64,000 nucleotides of DNA from Notoacmeibacter marinus (GTDB lineage Bacteria > Pseudomonadota > Alphaproteobacteria > Rhizobiales > Rhizobiaceae). The first letter of the stretch is position 1. Every line of letters starts with the position of its first letter. The notes beneath the pieces are model-generated. The model was not told where the DNA came from and ran no database searches. It was given only the letters and a program-made list of their open reading frames with translations. The stretch covers positions 682,001-746,000 of the forward strand of contig NZ_NBYO01000001.1 in NCBI RefSeq assembly GCF_002238045.1, in the 5' to 3' direction. The translations under genes and the position numbers were made by a program. Of this stretch, positions 52,684-62,329 are shown piece by piece.

Positions 52684-53649
52684 TTACCGATCCGGCCGGC
52701 GCCGGGGCAGCGGCGGAATTGGCATTGCCATTGCGGCGGTCGCCGCCGAGTAGATGGCCTGCCCGGGCGACTTCGGCTGTGCGGCAAGCACGGCGCGGCA
52801 GGCTTTCGGCAGGGCCGCCACGGTCATGATGTCGCGCGCTTTCGGCTTGGGCTTCACACCGGGCTTCGGCGGCTGCCAGGGCTGCCTGGTGAACCACCAG
52901 CCCATCGCCTCGCCGCAGCCATCGCCGCGGCCCGTGCCTTTTTGCGGTTTGCATTGCGGCGAACCGGACTGGCAGCGCAGACGGACATGGAAGTGGTAAT
53001 TGTGCCCCCAGAAAGGGCGCACCTTGTTCAACCATGCACGGTCGCGCCCTGCCGTCTCGCACAGTTTCTTCTTGATCGAGGGATGAACCAGAATGCGCTG
53101 CACTTCGGAATAGGACGCCGCGCGTTTGATGACGGCGGCATGGGTCGGGGTCCAGACCCTTTCGTTGACCGGACGCGGCTCTCGCGCCTTCGTCACCAGC
53201 ATATCGGTCGCGGAAAGGGTTTCGCGTTCGCGAACGCTCAAGCGGCGATCCGGCATCGGCGTCAGCCAGATATCGGCATCGAGCCCGACCTGGTGACTGG
53301 CGTGGCCACTCAGCATCGGCCCGCCGCGCGGTTGCGAGATGTCCCCGACCAGAAGGCCCGGCCATCCATCCCTCGCCGCCTCGCGGGAGAGTTTCTGCAA
53401 AAGGCCGATCATGGCCGGATGGCCCCAGCGGCGATTGCGGCTCGGCCGCATGACCTGCCAGTTCGGCCCGTCCATGGCGAGGCCGAGCCCGCCCGCAAAG
53501 CAACCCTTGGAATAGAAGCCGTAAGTGGCGGGCCTCATATCCGCCGGCAGTTCCTTGGCGCCGAACAGATCCTTGGCGAGCGATGCGGCCGAACCCGGCG
53601 ACGCCAGAGCCACGGCCAGGACGACTGCGCAAAATATTGATCGGATCAT
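52684..53649 (-). CDS. mepA: Penicillin-insensitive murein endopeptidase
   Basis: 321 residues from the ATG at 53649, which begins the signal peptide MIRSIFCAVVLAVALASPG. LAS-family zinc-peptidase motifs are intact: GHASHQVGLDADIW and the C-terminal FWGHNYHFHVRLRC. Six cysteines, for example CKPQKGTG and GCGEAMG, suggest disulfides as in MepA. It cuts D-alanyl-meso-diaminopimelate cross-links in the periplasm. The last 70 residues are proline/lysine-rich and variable. The frame extends upstream to 53751, but that part overlaps the pirin gene's stop. Confidence 0.93.
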   Translation of the reverse strand: MIRSIFCAVVLAVALASPGSAASLAKDLFGAKELPADMRPATYGFYSKGCFAGGLGLAMDGPNWQVMRPSRNRRWGHPAMIGLLQKLSREAARDGWPGLLVGDISQPRGGPMLSGHASHQVGLDADIWLTPMPDRRLSVRERETLSATDMLVTKAREPRPVNERVWTPTHAAVIKRAASYSEVQRILVHPSIKKKLCETAGRDRAWLNKVRPFWGHNYHFHVRLRCQSGSPQCKPQKGTGRGDGCGEAMGWWFTRQPWQPPKPGVKPKPKARDIMTVAALPKACRAVLAAQPKSPGQAIYSAATAAMAMPIPPLPRRRPDR

Positions 53650-53750
53650 GCCGGCGGTTCCATCCATCGTGCCCGAATCGAGCCGCCAGCATAGCACTGC
53701 CCGGCTCCAGACCCTATTCGGGACCGAAGGCGGCCGATACTCCGAAGCCA

Positions 53751-54674
53751 TCAGGAAAGGCCCACCGCCCCCTCGCGGATGAAATTGCCGGAGCGCAGAT
53801 CCTGCATGGCCTGCATGATCTCCTCGCGGGTGTTCATCACGATCGGGCCGTGCCAGGCCACCGGCTCCTGGATCGGCTTGCCGGTCACGAGCAGAAAGCG
53901 GACGCCTTCATCACCAGCCTGCACGACGATCTCGTCGCCCGTATCGAACACGACGAGGGTGCGGTCGCCGCTCATGTCGCGCAGGTGAATTTCCTTGCCA
54001 TCCACCTCCTTTTCGACCAGCACGCCAACCGGCTTGCTAGCGTCGCGGAAGGTGGCCGAACCCTCGAAAATATAGGCGAAGGCCGAGCGGTAGGTGTCTA
54101 TCGGCAGGACCTTGCGGACACCGGGCGGAACGGAAATGTCGAGATATTGCGGATCGGCGGCGATGCCGTCGACCGGCCCGCTCTTGCCCCAGAACGAGCC
54201 GCTGACGATACGCACGGCCGTGCCGTCATCGTCGATTTCGACAGGAATGTCGCCGCTCGTGATATCCTGATAGCGCGGCGTCGTCATCTTCTGGTCGCGC
54301 GGCAGGTTGGCCCAGAGCTGGAAGCCGTGCATCCGCCCGGCCTTATCGCCCTTCGGCATTTCCTGATGCATGATGCCGGAGCCGGCCGTCATCCATTGCA
54401 CATCGCCCGCTCCAAGGCTGCCATTGTTACCGAGGCTGTCGGCATGATCGACGATGCCCGCCAGGACATAGGTGATGGTTTCGATGCCGCGATGCGGATG
54501 CCAGGGAAAGCCCGCCGAATAGAGCCTCGGATCGTCGTTGCGGAAATCGTCCATCATCAGGAACGGATCGGTCAGCGACGGGTCGCCGAAGCCGAAAACA
54601 CGTTCGAGCTGAACGCCGGCGCCCTCCATATGGGTCGTGGTGCCGGACATGGTCTTGACGGGTCGGATGGACAT
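53751..54674 (-). CDS. Pirin-family protein
   Basis: 307 residues from the ATG at 54674, preceded by AGGAGA. The cupin metal site is visible as FPWHPHRGIETITYVL with two histidines, and GSGIMHQEMPKG supplies the third histidine and glutamate. Pirins are cytoplasmic iron proteins; some have quercetinase activity, others regulate enzymes such as pyruvate dehydrogenase. The role here cannot be chosen. The gene is followed by mepA on the same strand. Confidence 0.9.
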   Translation of the reverse strand: MSIRPVKTMSGTTTHMEGAGVQLERVFGFGDPSLTDPFLMMDDFRNDDPRLYSAGFPWHPHRGIETITYVLAGIVDHADSLGNNGSLGAGDVQWMTAGSGIMHQEMPKGDKAGRMHGFQLWANLPRDQKMTTPRYQDITSGDIPVEIDDDGTAVRIVSGSFWGKSGPVDGIAADPQYLDISVPPGVRKVLPIDTYRSAFAYIFEGSATFRDASKPVGVLVEKEVDGKEIHLRDMSGDRTLVVFDTGDEIVVQAGDEGVRFLLVTGKPIQEPVAWHGPIVMNTREEIMQAMQDLRSGNFIREGAVGLS

Positions 54675-54792
54675 GGCGCTGTTCTCCTGCGCAATTGGTC
54701 TCGACCATGATCTGGGTGTTGCAGGCCAGCGCAACAATCGCCCTTTCGTTGACGAACTGTTCGCCTTTGAAGCCAAAGGATGCAGGCGGACC

Positions 54793-56217
54793 TCAGATCA
54801 GCACGGCCCAGAGGGTTACGAGTGACAGGGTTAGCACAACGACCGATACAAGAAACACCGTGCCGTTCCAGCTCGTACCCACCCGAACCGGCGTAATGTG
54901 GCCCATCTTGGCGATCAGCATGGTGGTCGCGGTGAAGGGCGATGTCAGCCCCGTCAGCGCCCAGCCGGAGACGATGGCCAGCACGATCAGCACTGCCGGA
55001 ATGCCGAGCTGTTCGGGTGCTGGCAAGAGCGGCGCAAAGAGCGCAACGGAAAGGATGGGGTTCATGCCGATCTGACCGGCAAGCGGCACGAACAGCATGA
55101 TCGCAAACAGCAGAAGCGGTATCGGCACCGCCGATAGATCGATCCCCATCGCCGCAATCCAGGGCTTGGCCAGGATACCGCCGACCGCGCCGATGAAGCC
55201 GGCCATGATGAGGAGAACCAGCTCGGAGCGGTAGGCCGGCAGATCGCGCATGACGAGATTGCCGAGCCGGCCTTGAAGGTCGGACACGCCGGCGCCGCCA
55301 TGGCCGAAGGCTTCGATGGCCAGCCATGCCAAAGCGACGAGCGGCACGAACACCATGACGATGGCCGCCATGCGCAACCCGGTCAGCACCTCCAGCAGGC
55401 CGACGCCGCCGAAGATGATCAGAAGCAGCACGACAAGCGGCAGCAGATCGGCGAAAGCGCCTTCGGCGGCGCGCGTCTGCGGTCGCGGGCCCGTCAGTTT
55501 CGGCTTGATGAGCGTGTCGTGCGCCCAGCCGATCGCGGTGAACACCACCATGTGGAAGATGGCGAGCGGGACGGTCGCGGCCCAGCTCGCACCCGGCACG
55601 ATTCCCGTGGTAATCACCATCGAAAAGGCAAGCGGCGACCAGAAGATGGAGGCGCAGAAGCCGCGCTGGATGGCGACCAGCATTCGCCTGTTGCGAATGG
55701 CCGCAACATCCGGATCGGTCTCTTCCGCCACCATGCGTTCGACCATCGTACCGAGAAGCTGGATCGCGCCGTAATTCAGGATCAGCGCGAAGAGATGGCC
55801 GCCCGTCGTCAGCGCCAAATAGCGCTTGCCCGGTGGGCGGCTGGCAAGATAGCGCCCGCAGCGATGAATGGCGGGCGAATGAGCTGCTGGAATGCGCAAG
55901 GTCGCCAAGGCGACGAAGAAGGCGCAGATGAAATTGGCCTGCACGACCCCACGCGACAAAATAGCCACCCAGTCCGGACGCGTCGCGACCGCAACGATAG
56001 CAAGCGCAACGCCGATGGCAACGAAGGCAAGACGCGTCCAGGCCAGTTTCGGCAGGGATAAAATTAGATAGATTAGTACCACGCCGCCAGCGGCCGCAGC
56101 CGCGGGTTCAAAGCCGGTCCACTCATAAAGAGCGGCGAAGGCCGTTGCGGCCAGAAGAAGGCAGCCGATCAACACGCAACGGGTCCGCTTGGGCAAGGCA
56201 TGAACGCTTCTAGCCAT
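54793..56217 (-). CDS. Polytopic inner-membrane transporter-like protein
   Basis: 474 residues from the ATG at 56217 (an ATG at 56298 is also possible). About 12 hydrophobic segments, for example RCVLIGCLLLAATAFAALY and VVVLTLSLVTLWAVLI. Motifs MNPILSVALFAPLLP and SGWALTGLTSPFTATTMLIA resemble the re-entrant regions of ion-transporter (DASS/ArsB/CitM-like) proteins. The substrate is unknown. It stands upstream of the pirin gene on the same strand with a 118-base gap and is divergent from the next small gene. Confidence 0.8.
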   Translation of the reverse strand: MARSVHALPKRTRCVLIGCLLLAATAFAALYEWTGFEPAAAAAGGVVLIYLILSLPKLAWTRLAFVAIGVALAIVAVATRPDWVAILSRGVVQANFICAFFVALATLRIPAAHSPAIHRCGRYLASRPPGKRYLALTTGGHLFALILNYGAIQLLGTMVERMVAEETDPDVAAIRNRRMLVAIQRGFCASIFWSPLAFSMVITTGIVPGASWAATVPLAIFHMVVFTAIGWAHDTLIKPKLTGPRPQTRAAEGAFADLLPLVVLLLIIFGGVGLLEVLTGLRMAAIVMVFVPLVALAWLAIEAFGHGGAGVSDLQGRLGNLVMRDLPAYRSELVLLIMAGFIGAVGGILAKPWIAAMGIDLSAVPIPLLLFAIMLFVPLAGQIGMNPILSVALFAPLLPAPEQLGIPAVLIVLAIVSGWALTGLTSPFTATTMLIAKMGHITPVRVGTSWNGTVFLVSVVVLTLSLVTLWAVLI

Positions 56218-56318
56218 ATTGAGCCGCGGAAGGAAAGCGCCCTTGCCCGGAACGGACCGGCCGGGATGAGCGTTGGACCTGTCAGTTTGCAGACCCATTC
56301 ATTTTCAGGAGTATCATT

Positions 56319-56597
56319 ATGGCCGCCGAACACCCTTACGCCGCAGACAACGATGCGCAGGAAGACATGATCATCAACCCGCTGGGCGTGGCGGCCAGTG
56401 AGGATTTGTCGATCGAGGAGAAGCTCGACCGGCTCGTCGCCATGAAGCAGGCTGTCGGCCAGCGCGGTGCGGACGGCACGCTCGATCCTGGCCTGGTCTC
56501 ACGTCAGATGCAGGATATCGACGTCGCCATGGCGCGGGTTCAGAGCCAATCCGATCCAGCCGACACCAGGGGCGGCGACCGCCGCCCGGACGCTTGA
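56319..56597 (+). CDS. Small conserved-looking hypothetical protein
   Basis: 92 residues with a clear AGGAG site before the ATG. Acidic, soluble and mostly helical (EDLSIEEKLDRLVAMKQAV). No family recognised. It lies between a divergent transporter gene and the convergent coaBC gene. Confidence 0.65.
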   Translation: MAAEHPYAADNDAQEDMIINPLGVAASEDLSIEEKLDRLVAMKQAVGQRGADGTLDPGLVSRQMQDIDVAMARVQSQSDPADTRGGDRRPDA

Positions 56598-56639
56598 AAC
56601 CCTCCCACCGGCAAAGCGCCGACGAAATCGGCCTATCGA

Positions 56640-58085
56640 TCAGGCGGATAGCTGTTCCGCAATGGCGAGGACGAGCCGCTCCGCCACTTCGTCCTTGCTC
56701 ATCTCCGGCCAGGTTTCCACACCCTTTGCGGTGGCGAGCGCGACGCGGTTGCGTTCGCCACCCATCACGCCGCCTGCCCCGCCGATCCCGCTATCATGGC
56801 TGACATCGTTTGCGACGACCATGTCTGCGCCTTTGCGGATGCGCTTTTCCTCGGCATAGGCTTCGACGTTTTGCGTTTCGGCGGCAAAGCCGACGATGAG
56901 TGCGGGCCGCATGTTTTCATGCCGGGCGATGGAAGCGAGAATGTCAGGATTTTCTGTCAGTTTCAGCTTGGTCAGCCCGCCTTCGGTCTTCTTGGTCTTC
57001 TGCTCGGCGATCCGGCTGGCGCGGTAATCGGCGACGGCGGCGACGAAAATTGCCACATCGGCGGGCAGTACCTCTTCGACCGCGGCCTTCATTTCCAGCG
57101 CGGTTTGCACGCGCACCACGTCCACGCCCTGCGGATCGGGCAGCGTCACCGGCCCCGAAACCAGCGTGACCTTCGCGCCGGCGCGGGCGCAGGCAGCGGC
57201 GATGGCGTGGCCCTGGCGGCCCGAAGACCGGTTTGCGATGTAGCGGACCGGATCGATCGGCTCGTGGGTCGGGCCGGAGGTGATCACCACATGGCGGCCG
57301 GCCAGAGGTCTATCGCCGACCAGTGGCGAGAACATACGCGCCGCCTCTTCGGCGATGGCGAGCGGCTCGGCCATCCGGCCCGGCCCCGCTTCGCCGCTTT
57401 CTGCCATTTCGCCGGTTTTCGGGCCGATGAGATGGCAGCCATCCACTTTGAGTTGCTCAACATTTCGTTGCGTCGCCGGATGCGACCACATGGCCGGATT
57501 CATGGCCGGGGCAAGAAGCACGGGTGCGCGGGTCGCGAGCAGCACCGCGCCGGCCAGATCGTCGGCGATCCCCTGGACCATTTTCGCCATGCGGTCGGCG
57601 GTCGCCGGTGCGACGATCACCAGATCAGCCGAACGGGCCAGCCGGATATGGCCGACATCGATTTCCGTCTGCCGGTCCCATAGATCGGTGTAACAGTGCC
57701 CGCCGGACAGCGCCGCCGCCGCCATCGGCGTCACGAATTGCTGGGCGGCCTCGGTCAGCACCACGCGAACCGCCGCGCCGCGCTCGCGAAGACGGCGGAT
57801 CAGATCGAGCGATTTGTAGGCGGCGATGCCGCCACTGATAATAAGGAGAACGGTCCTGCCGGTCAGTTCGGTTCCGCTCAACGCGGAGGACTCCGTACCG
57901 CCATCGACGAGCGGCAGTGAGGCCTTGATCTCGCCAGCTTCGCCGTCCGCGCCGCCATCTTCCGATGCCAGATCGCGCAGCACCGTGCGCAGCTCCTCCT
58001 CGACCGAACGGCCATTGCCGGCGGCCCGCATGCGGATCGCCTGTTTGACCTCGTCCTCGATATTGCGGATCGTGATGCTAGCCAT
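56640..58085 (-). CDS. coaBC: CoaBC with N-terminal FitA-like ribbon-helix-helix domain
   Basis: 481 residues from the ATG at 58085. Residues 1-45 (MASITIRNIEDEVKQAIRMR and GRSVEEELRTVLRDL) are a FitA/antitoxin-type ribbon-helix-helix domain, followed by an acidic linker (46-75). The rest is standard CoaBC: the flavin-binding decarboxylase VLLIISGGIAAYKSLDLIRR, catalytic and substrate segments LLAPAMNPAMWSHPAT, and the ligase half with VVITSGPTHEPIDPVRYI and NRSSGRQGHAIA. It converts phosphopantothenate to phosphopantetheine for coenzyme A. The DNA-binding-like head is unusual; it could allow DNA binding or be a relic. Confidence 0.92.
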   Translation of the reverse strand: MASITIRNIEDEVKQAIRMRAAGNGRSVEEELRTVLRDLASEDGGADGEAGEIKASLPLVDGGTESSALSGTELTGRTVLLIISGGIAAYKSLDLIRRLRERGAAVRVVLTEAAQQFVTPMAAAALSGGHCYTDLWDRQTEIDVGHIRLARSADLVIVAPATADRMAKMVQGIADDLAGAVLLATRAPVLLAPAMNPAMWSHPATQRNVEQLKVDGCHLIGPKTGEMAESGEAGPGRMAEPLAIAEEAARMFSPLVGDRPLAGRHVVITSGPTHEPIDPVRYIANRSSGRQGHAIAAACARAGAKVTLVSGPVTLPDPQGVDVVRVQTALEMKAAVEEVLPADVAIFVAAVADYRASRIAEQKTKKTEGGLTKLKLTENPDILASIARHENMRPALIVGFAAETQNVEAYAEEKRIRKGADMVVANDVSHDSGIGGAGGVMGGERNRVALATAKGVETWPEMSKDEVAERLVLAIAEQLSA

Positions 58086-58162
58086 GGTCGCTCCTTCGCC
58101 AGAAAGAAGCGATAATGGCAGTGTGCAATCAGTGCAATCATTTCTGTTGCGGGAGGTTAATG

Positions 58163-58573
58163 ATGAGCGTTTTGGCAAGGCTGGCGCTGGGCGCCATCAT
58201 CGGTCTGTTCGCGGGTGCGCCCGGCGCATGGGCCACCGGCGAGATCGCATGCCGTGGCATCGAGGATGAGGAGGTGCGCGTCTCGCTCGGTTTCGGCACT
58301 CTGCCGGTCCTCAGCGTGATTTCGGCGCGGATCGAAACGCCGGACGGCGCCTACCAGCTGCGCGGCGGCGAGGACGCCACCGAGATCCGGTTTGGCGACG
58401 GCGCATTCCTGCAGGATGGGCTGATCGCCCGTTTCACCGACGACATCATCAACGAGGTGATCGCCGAATTGCGTATCGTCAATATGGAGGATGGGCGCGA
58501 CCTCGCCTCGGTGGGCCTACTGCGCCTTCCGAACGAGGGCGCCGTTTATGCGTTGATCTGCGAAGGGCCTTGA
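58163..58573 (+). CDS. Secreted hypothetical protein
   Basis: 136 residues with a signal peptide (LARLALGAIIGLFAGAPGAWA) and a small beta-rich mature domain with two cysteines (GEIACRGIE and YALICEGP) that could form a disulfide. A GGGAGG site precedes two adjacent ATGs at 58160 and 58163. Family unknown. It is divergent from coaBC. Confidence 0.75.
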   Translation: MSVLARLALGAIIGLFAGAPGAWATGEIACRGIEDEEVRVSLGFGTLPVLSVISARIETPDGAYQLRGGEDATEIRFGDGAFLQDGLIARFTDDIINEVIAELRIVNMEDGRDLASVGLLRLPNEGAVYALICEGP

Positions 58574-58631
58574 GCCCAGGCATCGGGCGCACTAAGCTCG
58601 AACCTTCATTGCAAAGTAAGAAAACAACCTC

Positions 58632-59186
58632 GTGCTCGAGCGCCCTGCTCTTCTTGTGATCGATCTTACTGTGGATTTCCTTTCTTCGTGGAAACCCAGC
58701 CGACGAGACTTGCTCATCGCAAGAACCAATGCTCTCGTTCACCTTTTTCGCGAGCGCAAAAGACCGGTCATCTGGGTCCGTCAGGAATTCAAATCTGATC
58801 TCAGCGATGCGTTTCTGGAAATGCGGGACAAGAAATTGCGTATCAACATAGCCGGGACAGCCGGAGCAGATCTCCATCCCGATCTCGAAAAGCACTTCGA
58901 AGACACCGTGATCGTAAAGAAGCGCTACAGCCCATTCTATGGTACCGATCTCGACATCCTGCTTTCAAAGCAAGCTATCCGTTCCCTCGTCATCGCTGGC
59001 ATAAATACTCACGCATGCGTGCGCATGGCCGCGATTGATGCCTATCAGCGTGACATGCGTGTTGTGCTGGCTAGGGAGGCGATCGGTTCATACGATCAAG
59101 GTCACGCCAAAACGACCACTGACTACCTCGATGGAAAGATCGCCCATGTCCTTGATACGAAAAAAATTTATTTCTTGATGTCTTAA
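58632..59186 (+). CDS. Isochorismatase-family cysteine hydrolase
   Basis: 184 residues, GTG start. The catalytic triad of the family is present: aspartate in LLVIDLTVDF, lysine in VIVKKRYSPFYGTDLD and cysteine in INTHACVRMAAIDAYQRD. Members include nicotinamidases, biuret hydrolases and isochorismatases; the substrate here cannot be told, because the metal-binding residues of nicotinamidase are not evident. AT content is somewhat higher than in its neighbours, suggesting separate origin. It is convergent with ubiB. Confidence 0.88.
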   Translation: MLERPALLVIDLTVDFLSSWKPSRRDLLIARTNALVHLFRERKRPVIWVRQEFKSDLSDAFLEMRDKKLRINIAGTAGADLHPDLEKHFEDTVIVKKRYSPFYGTDLDILLSKQAIRSLVIAGINTHACVRMAAIDAYQRDMRVVLAREAIGSYDQGHAKTTTDYLDGKIAHVLDTKKIYFLMS

Positions 59187-59189
59187 CAC

Positions 59190-60767
59190 TCAGCTGACCT
59201 GAATGGCGATCCAGACCGCCGATGCGGCAATGAGCCAGAGTGCCGCACGGCCCCAGCGCGTGTGCCGGGCTTCGGCTTTGCCGATCTCTTCAGCCGTCTG
59301 CGGATCGAAGCGCAGGCCGTTCTCGATCATGGAATCCATTTCGAGCGATAGTCGCTCGGCGCGCTCGGCCAGCGCCGGCGCCTGCCTCAGAAGTCCGAGC
59401 CCTGCCTGAACGCCGGTCCTCGCATCGGTCAGAAGGGCCTGGGGTCCGAGCTGTTCGGTCAGATATTCACGAACCACCGGTTCGGCGGCCTGCCACATAT
59501 TGAAATGCGGATCGAGCGACCGGGCCACGCCCTCGACCGTCACCATCGTCTTTTGCAGCATGATCAGCTGCGGCTGGGTTTCCATGTCGAACAGTTCCGT
59601 CACCTCGAACAGGAGCGTAAGGAGCTTGGCCATGGAAATGGTCTCGGCGCTCTGGCCGTGGATCGGCTCGCCGATGGCGCGGATGGCCTGGGCGAAGCTT
59701 GCCGGGTCGTGCCGCTTGGGCACATAGCCGGCCTCGAAATGCACATCGGCGACGCGGCGATAATCGCGGGTTATGAAGCCGTAGAGAATATCGGCCAGGA
59801 ACCGTCGTTCACGAAGGCCGAGCCGGCCCGAAATGCCGAGATCGACCGCCACGATCGTACCGTCCGGCTCCACGAAGAGATTGCCCGGATGCATGTCGGC
59901 GTGGAAGAAGCCGTCGCGCATGGCGTGGCGTAGAAAAGACTGGATCAGACAAACGGCGAGCGCCGACATGTCGAGGCCGCTGGCGCGTAGCGCCTCCACA
60001 TTCGACAGTTTGATGCCGTCGATCCACTCCATGGTCACGACGTCGCGCCCGGTTCGTTCCCAGTCCACGGCGGGCGTGCGAAAGCCTGGGTCGTCGAGCG
60101 TATTTTCTCCCAGTTCCGACAGCGCGGCTGCTTCCAGCCGCAGATCCATCTCGATCCGGGTGGTCTGCGCCAGCGTTCGTGCGATTTCGACCGGGCGCAG
60201 GCGGCGCGTGTTCGGAACGAAACGCTCCTGCATCCGGGCGGCCAGAAAGAAGCTTTCCAGATCGTTGAAGAAGCGGCGGCGCACGCCGGGCCGTATCACC
60301 TTTACGGCTACCTTGTGATGGCGACCGTCCGGGCCGAGGATCACCGCCGGATGAACCTGCGCGATTGATGCGGCGGCCACCGGCTCGTGGAGCTTGACGA
60401 ACACATCGTCGCAGGGTCGGCCGATCGATTCCTCGACGGCATGACGGGAATCCGTGATCGAGAAGGTCTCCATCCTGTCGTGCAGAACGGACAGATCCTC
60501 GGCGAGATCGGCGCCCACAATATCGGGTCGGGTCGCCAGAAACTGGCCGAGTTTGACATAGGACGGTCCGAGCCGTTCGATAGCACGCGAAATACGGGTG
60601 GCACGATCCTGCACCCGCGCACGCGGACGCGCCAGCCACCGGCCGATCCGCCAGACGAAGCGCGGCATCCCCTCGAGCTGATCGCCAGGCAGAGCCGCCA
60701 CCACACCTTCGCGGGCAAAGATCCACCCTGCCCGCATCAGCCTGAACTGCGCGCCAATCGCCGTCAC
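59190..60767 (-). CDS. ubiB: Ubiquinone biosynthesis protein kinase-like UbiB
   Basis: 525 residues, atypical ABC1/ADCK-type kinase. Recognisable motifs: GPSYVKLGQFLATRPD, the modified nucleotide loop with EPVAAASIAQVHPA, KVAVKVIRPGV, VVTMEWIDGIKLS, and the catalytic loop FHADMHPGNLFV plus VAVDLGISGRLG. The C-terminus has membrane helices (ALWLIAASAVWIAIQ). It supports aerobic coenzyme Q synthesis at the inner membrane, probably by extracting intermediates. It follows ubiE on the same strand (30-base gap), the usual order. Confidence 0.95.
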   Translation of the reverse strand: MTAIGAQFRLMRAGWIFAREGVVAALPGDQLEGMPRFVWRIGRWLARPRARVQDRATRISRAIERLGPSYVKLGQFLATRPDIVGADLAEDLSVLHDRMETFSITDSRHAVEESIGRPCDDVFVKLHEPVAAASIAQVHPAVILGPDGRHHKVAVKVIRPGVRRRFFNDLESFFLAARMQERFVPNTRRLRPVEIARTLAQTTRIEMDLRLEAAALSELGENTLDDPGFRTPAVDWERTGRDVVTMEWIDGIKLSNVEALRASGLDMSALAVCLIQSFLRHAMRDGFFHADMHPGNLFVEPDGTIVAVDLGISGRLGLRERRFLADILYGFITRDYRRVADVHFEAGYVPKRHDPASFAQAIRAIGEPIHGQSAETISMAKLLTLLFEVTELFDMETQPQLIMLQKTMVTVEGVARSLDPHFNMWQAAEPVVREYLTEQLGPQALLTDARTGVQAGLGLLRQAPALAERAERLSLEMDSMIENGLRFDPQTAEEIGKAEARHTRWGRAALWLIAASAVWIAIQVS

Positions 60768-60797
60768 GCGGCCAACTCCTTCGCCATGGTCCTGATC

Positions 60798-61574
60798 CTA
60801 GATCTTCCAGCCAGAGTGACAGGCGGCGATGCCGCCGGAATAGTCGCGCCAGGCGACGCGCTCGAAACCGGCCTGTTCGATCATGGCCGCGAACTCGCTC
60901 TGACGTGGAAATTTGCGGATGCTTTCCACCAGATATTGATAGGGTTCCGCTTCGCCGGTCACCATCCTGCCGATCTGGGGAATGACGCGGAAGGACCATT
61001 GTTCGTAGACCTTCTCCAGAAACGGCATGTCGACTTCCGAGAATTCCAGACAGAGGAAGCGACCGCCCGGCTTCAGCACCCGATAGGCTTCGGTGAGAGC
61101 CCGATCGATATGCGGCACGTTGCGAATGCCGAAGGCGATCGTATAGGCGTCGAACGTATCGTCCTCGAAGGGCAACGCCTCCGCATTGGCCTCGACGAAT
61201 GTCAGCCGATCCAGAAGACCGGCCTTGCCCGCCCGTTCCGCGCCGACATCGAGCATTGACCCGTTAATGTCGAGCACCGTCACCTGAGCGTTGCCGCGCG
61301 AGGCATCGACAATGCGAAAGGCGATGTCGCCGGTGCCGCCAGCCACGTCGAGCGACGACCAGCCCGGCCGTTTTCCCGGCTGAAGCCAGGCCACCATCGC
61401 GCTCTTCCAAGCGCGATGCATGCCCATGCTCATCAGGTCGTTCATCAGATCGTAGCGACGGGCGACGGTGTGAAAAACCGTATCGACCTTCGCCTGTTTC
61501 TCGTCTTCGCCGACCCTTTGGAATCCGTAGGAGGTTTCCATACCGCCGGCGGCGGTTGTGCGATCTGTCGACAT
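60798..61574 (-). CDS. ubiE: Demethylmenaquinol/ubiquinone C-methyltransferase
   Basis: 258 residues from the ATG at 61574, preceded by AAGGAT; the frame extends 16 codons upstream. UbiE signatures are complete: [20 protein letters not shown], the SAM loop [33 protein letters not shown] and the C-terminal [15 protein letters not shown]. It methylates the quinone ring in ubiquinone synthesis. First gene of the ubiE-ubiB pair. Confidence 0.96.
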   Translation of the reverse strand: MSTDRTTAAGGMETSYGFQRVGEDEKQAKVDTVFHTVARRYDLMNDLMSMGMHRAWKSAMVAWLQPGKRPGWSSLDVAGGTGDIAFRIVDASRGNAQVTVLDINGSMLDVGAERAGKAGLLDRLTFVEANAEALPFEDDTFDAYTIAFGIRNVPHIDRALTEAYRVLKPGGRFLCLEFSEVDMPFLEKVYEQWSFRVIPQIGRMVTGEAEPYQYLVESIRKFPRQSEFAAMIEQAGFERVAWRDYSGGIAACHSGWKI

Positions 61575-61757
61575 GATATCCTTTCCGAAGAGTGTTCTTC
61601 CCGGATCGATTGGCTGGCGCATAACAGATCGGCTACGGCAAGGCGAGATCAGTCAGGCTGTTCCTGCCGATATATGCAACTGGACGCACTGCTTTAACCG
61701 TCGTTGAAGACCCATCGGCTAAAATGAAGGTCCGCCGATCGATTTCCAGGTCCCGAC

Positions 61758-62312
61758 ATGCTTTTTCGAATGGTTCTTCCTGCTGCCGCCATCGCGCTTC
61801 TGATCGCTTATGCCGGGCCGAAGATCATCGAACGGCAGCTCGACCGGATTTCATCGGAAAAAGAGGTGGCGGACCCCTTGGAAGCCACGGCTTCTGTAGC
61901 GTCCATCGAACCTACCTCGCCGCAGCCGATACTGGATGGCTGGGATCGTCAATACGTCATGACGGCCGACGCCGGCGGCCATTTTCGCGGAACCTTCATT
62001 CTGAACGGCAAGCCGTTTCAGGCGATGGTCGATACGGGCGCGACACATGTCGCCATCAACCAGTCCATGGCACGGCAGGTCGGGCTCAACCTGATCCCGG
62101 CCGATTTTACCCACGAGGTGCAGACCGCCAATGGACGCGCCAAAGTGGCGCTCGCCGAGTTGCACAGCGTTCAGATCGGTCCCATCCGCCGGGAGCGCGT
62201 GTCCGTTCTCGTGACGCCCGACAGCGCGCTTTCGACGCCGCTGATCGGCATGAGCTTTCTGAAGCAGTTGAAGTTCGAGATCGCGAAGGGCCGCCTCGCC
62301 TTCCAGGGATAA
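61758..62312 (+). CDS. Retropepsin-like aspartic protease (TIGR02281 type)
   Basis: 184 residues with an N-terminal membrane anchor (MVLPAAAIALLIAYAG) and a retropepsin domain: GHFRGTFILNGKPFQAMVDT with the catalytic DTGATHVAIN, and a second flap/strand region STPLIGMSFLKQLKFE. Such single-domain proteases dimerise; in Rhizobiales they are anchored in the inner membrane facing the periplasm. Substrate unknown. Divergent from ubiE. Confidence 0.88.
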   Translation: MLFRMVLPAAAIALLIAYAGPKIIERQLDRISSEKEVADPLEATASVASIEPTSPQPILDGWDRQYVMTADAGGHFRGTFILNGKPFQAMVDTGATHVAINQSMARQVGLNLIPADFTHEVQTANGRAKVALAELHSVQIGPIRRERVSVLVTPDSALSTPLIGMSFLKQLKFEIAKGRLAFQG

Positions 62313-62329
62313 AGCCCGGGCAACAGTCT

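Noticed and set aside
51531-52829. 432-codon plus-strand frame opposite the ABC exporter
   Set aside because: Low-complexity D/R/G-rich shadow translation.
59809-60999. 396-codon minus-strand frame overlapping ubiB in another frame
   Set aside because: Arginine-rich out-of-frame reading of ubiB with no motif.
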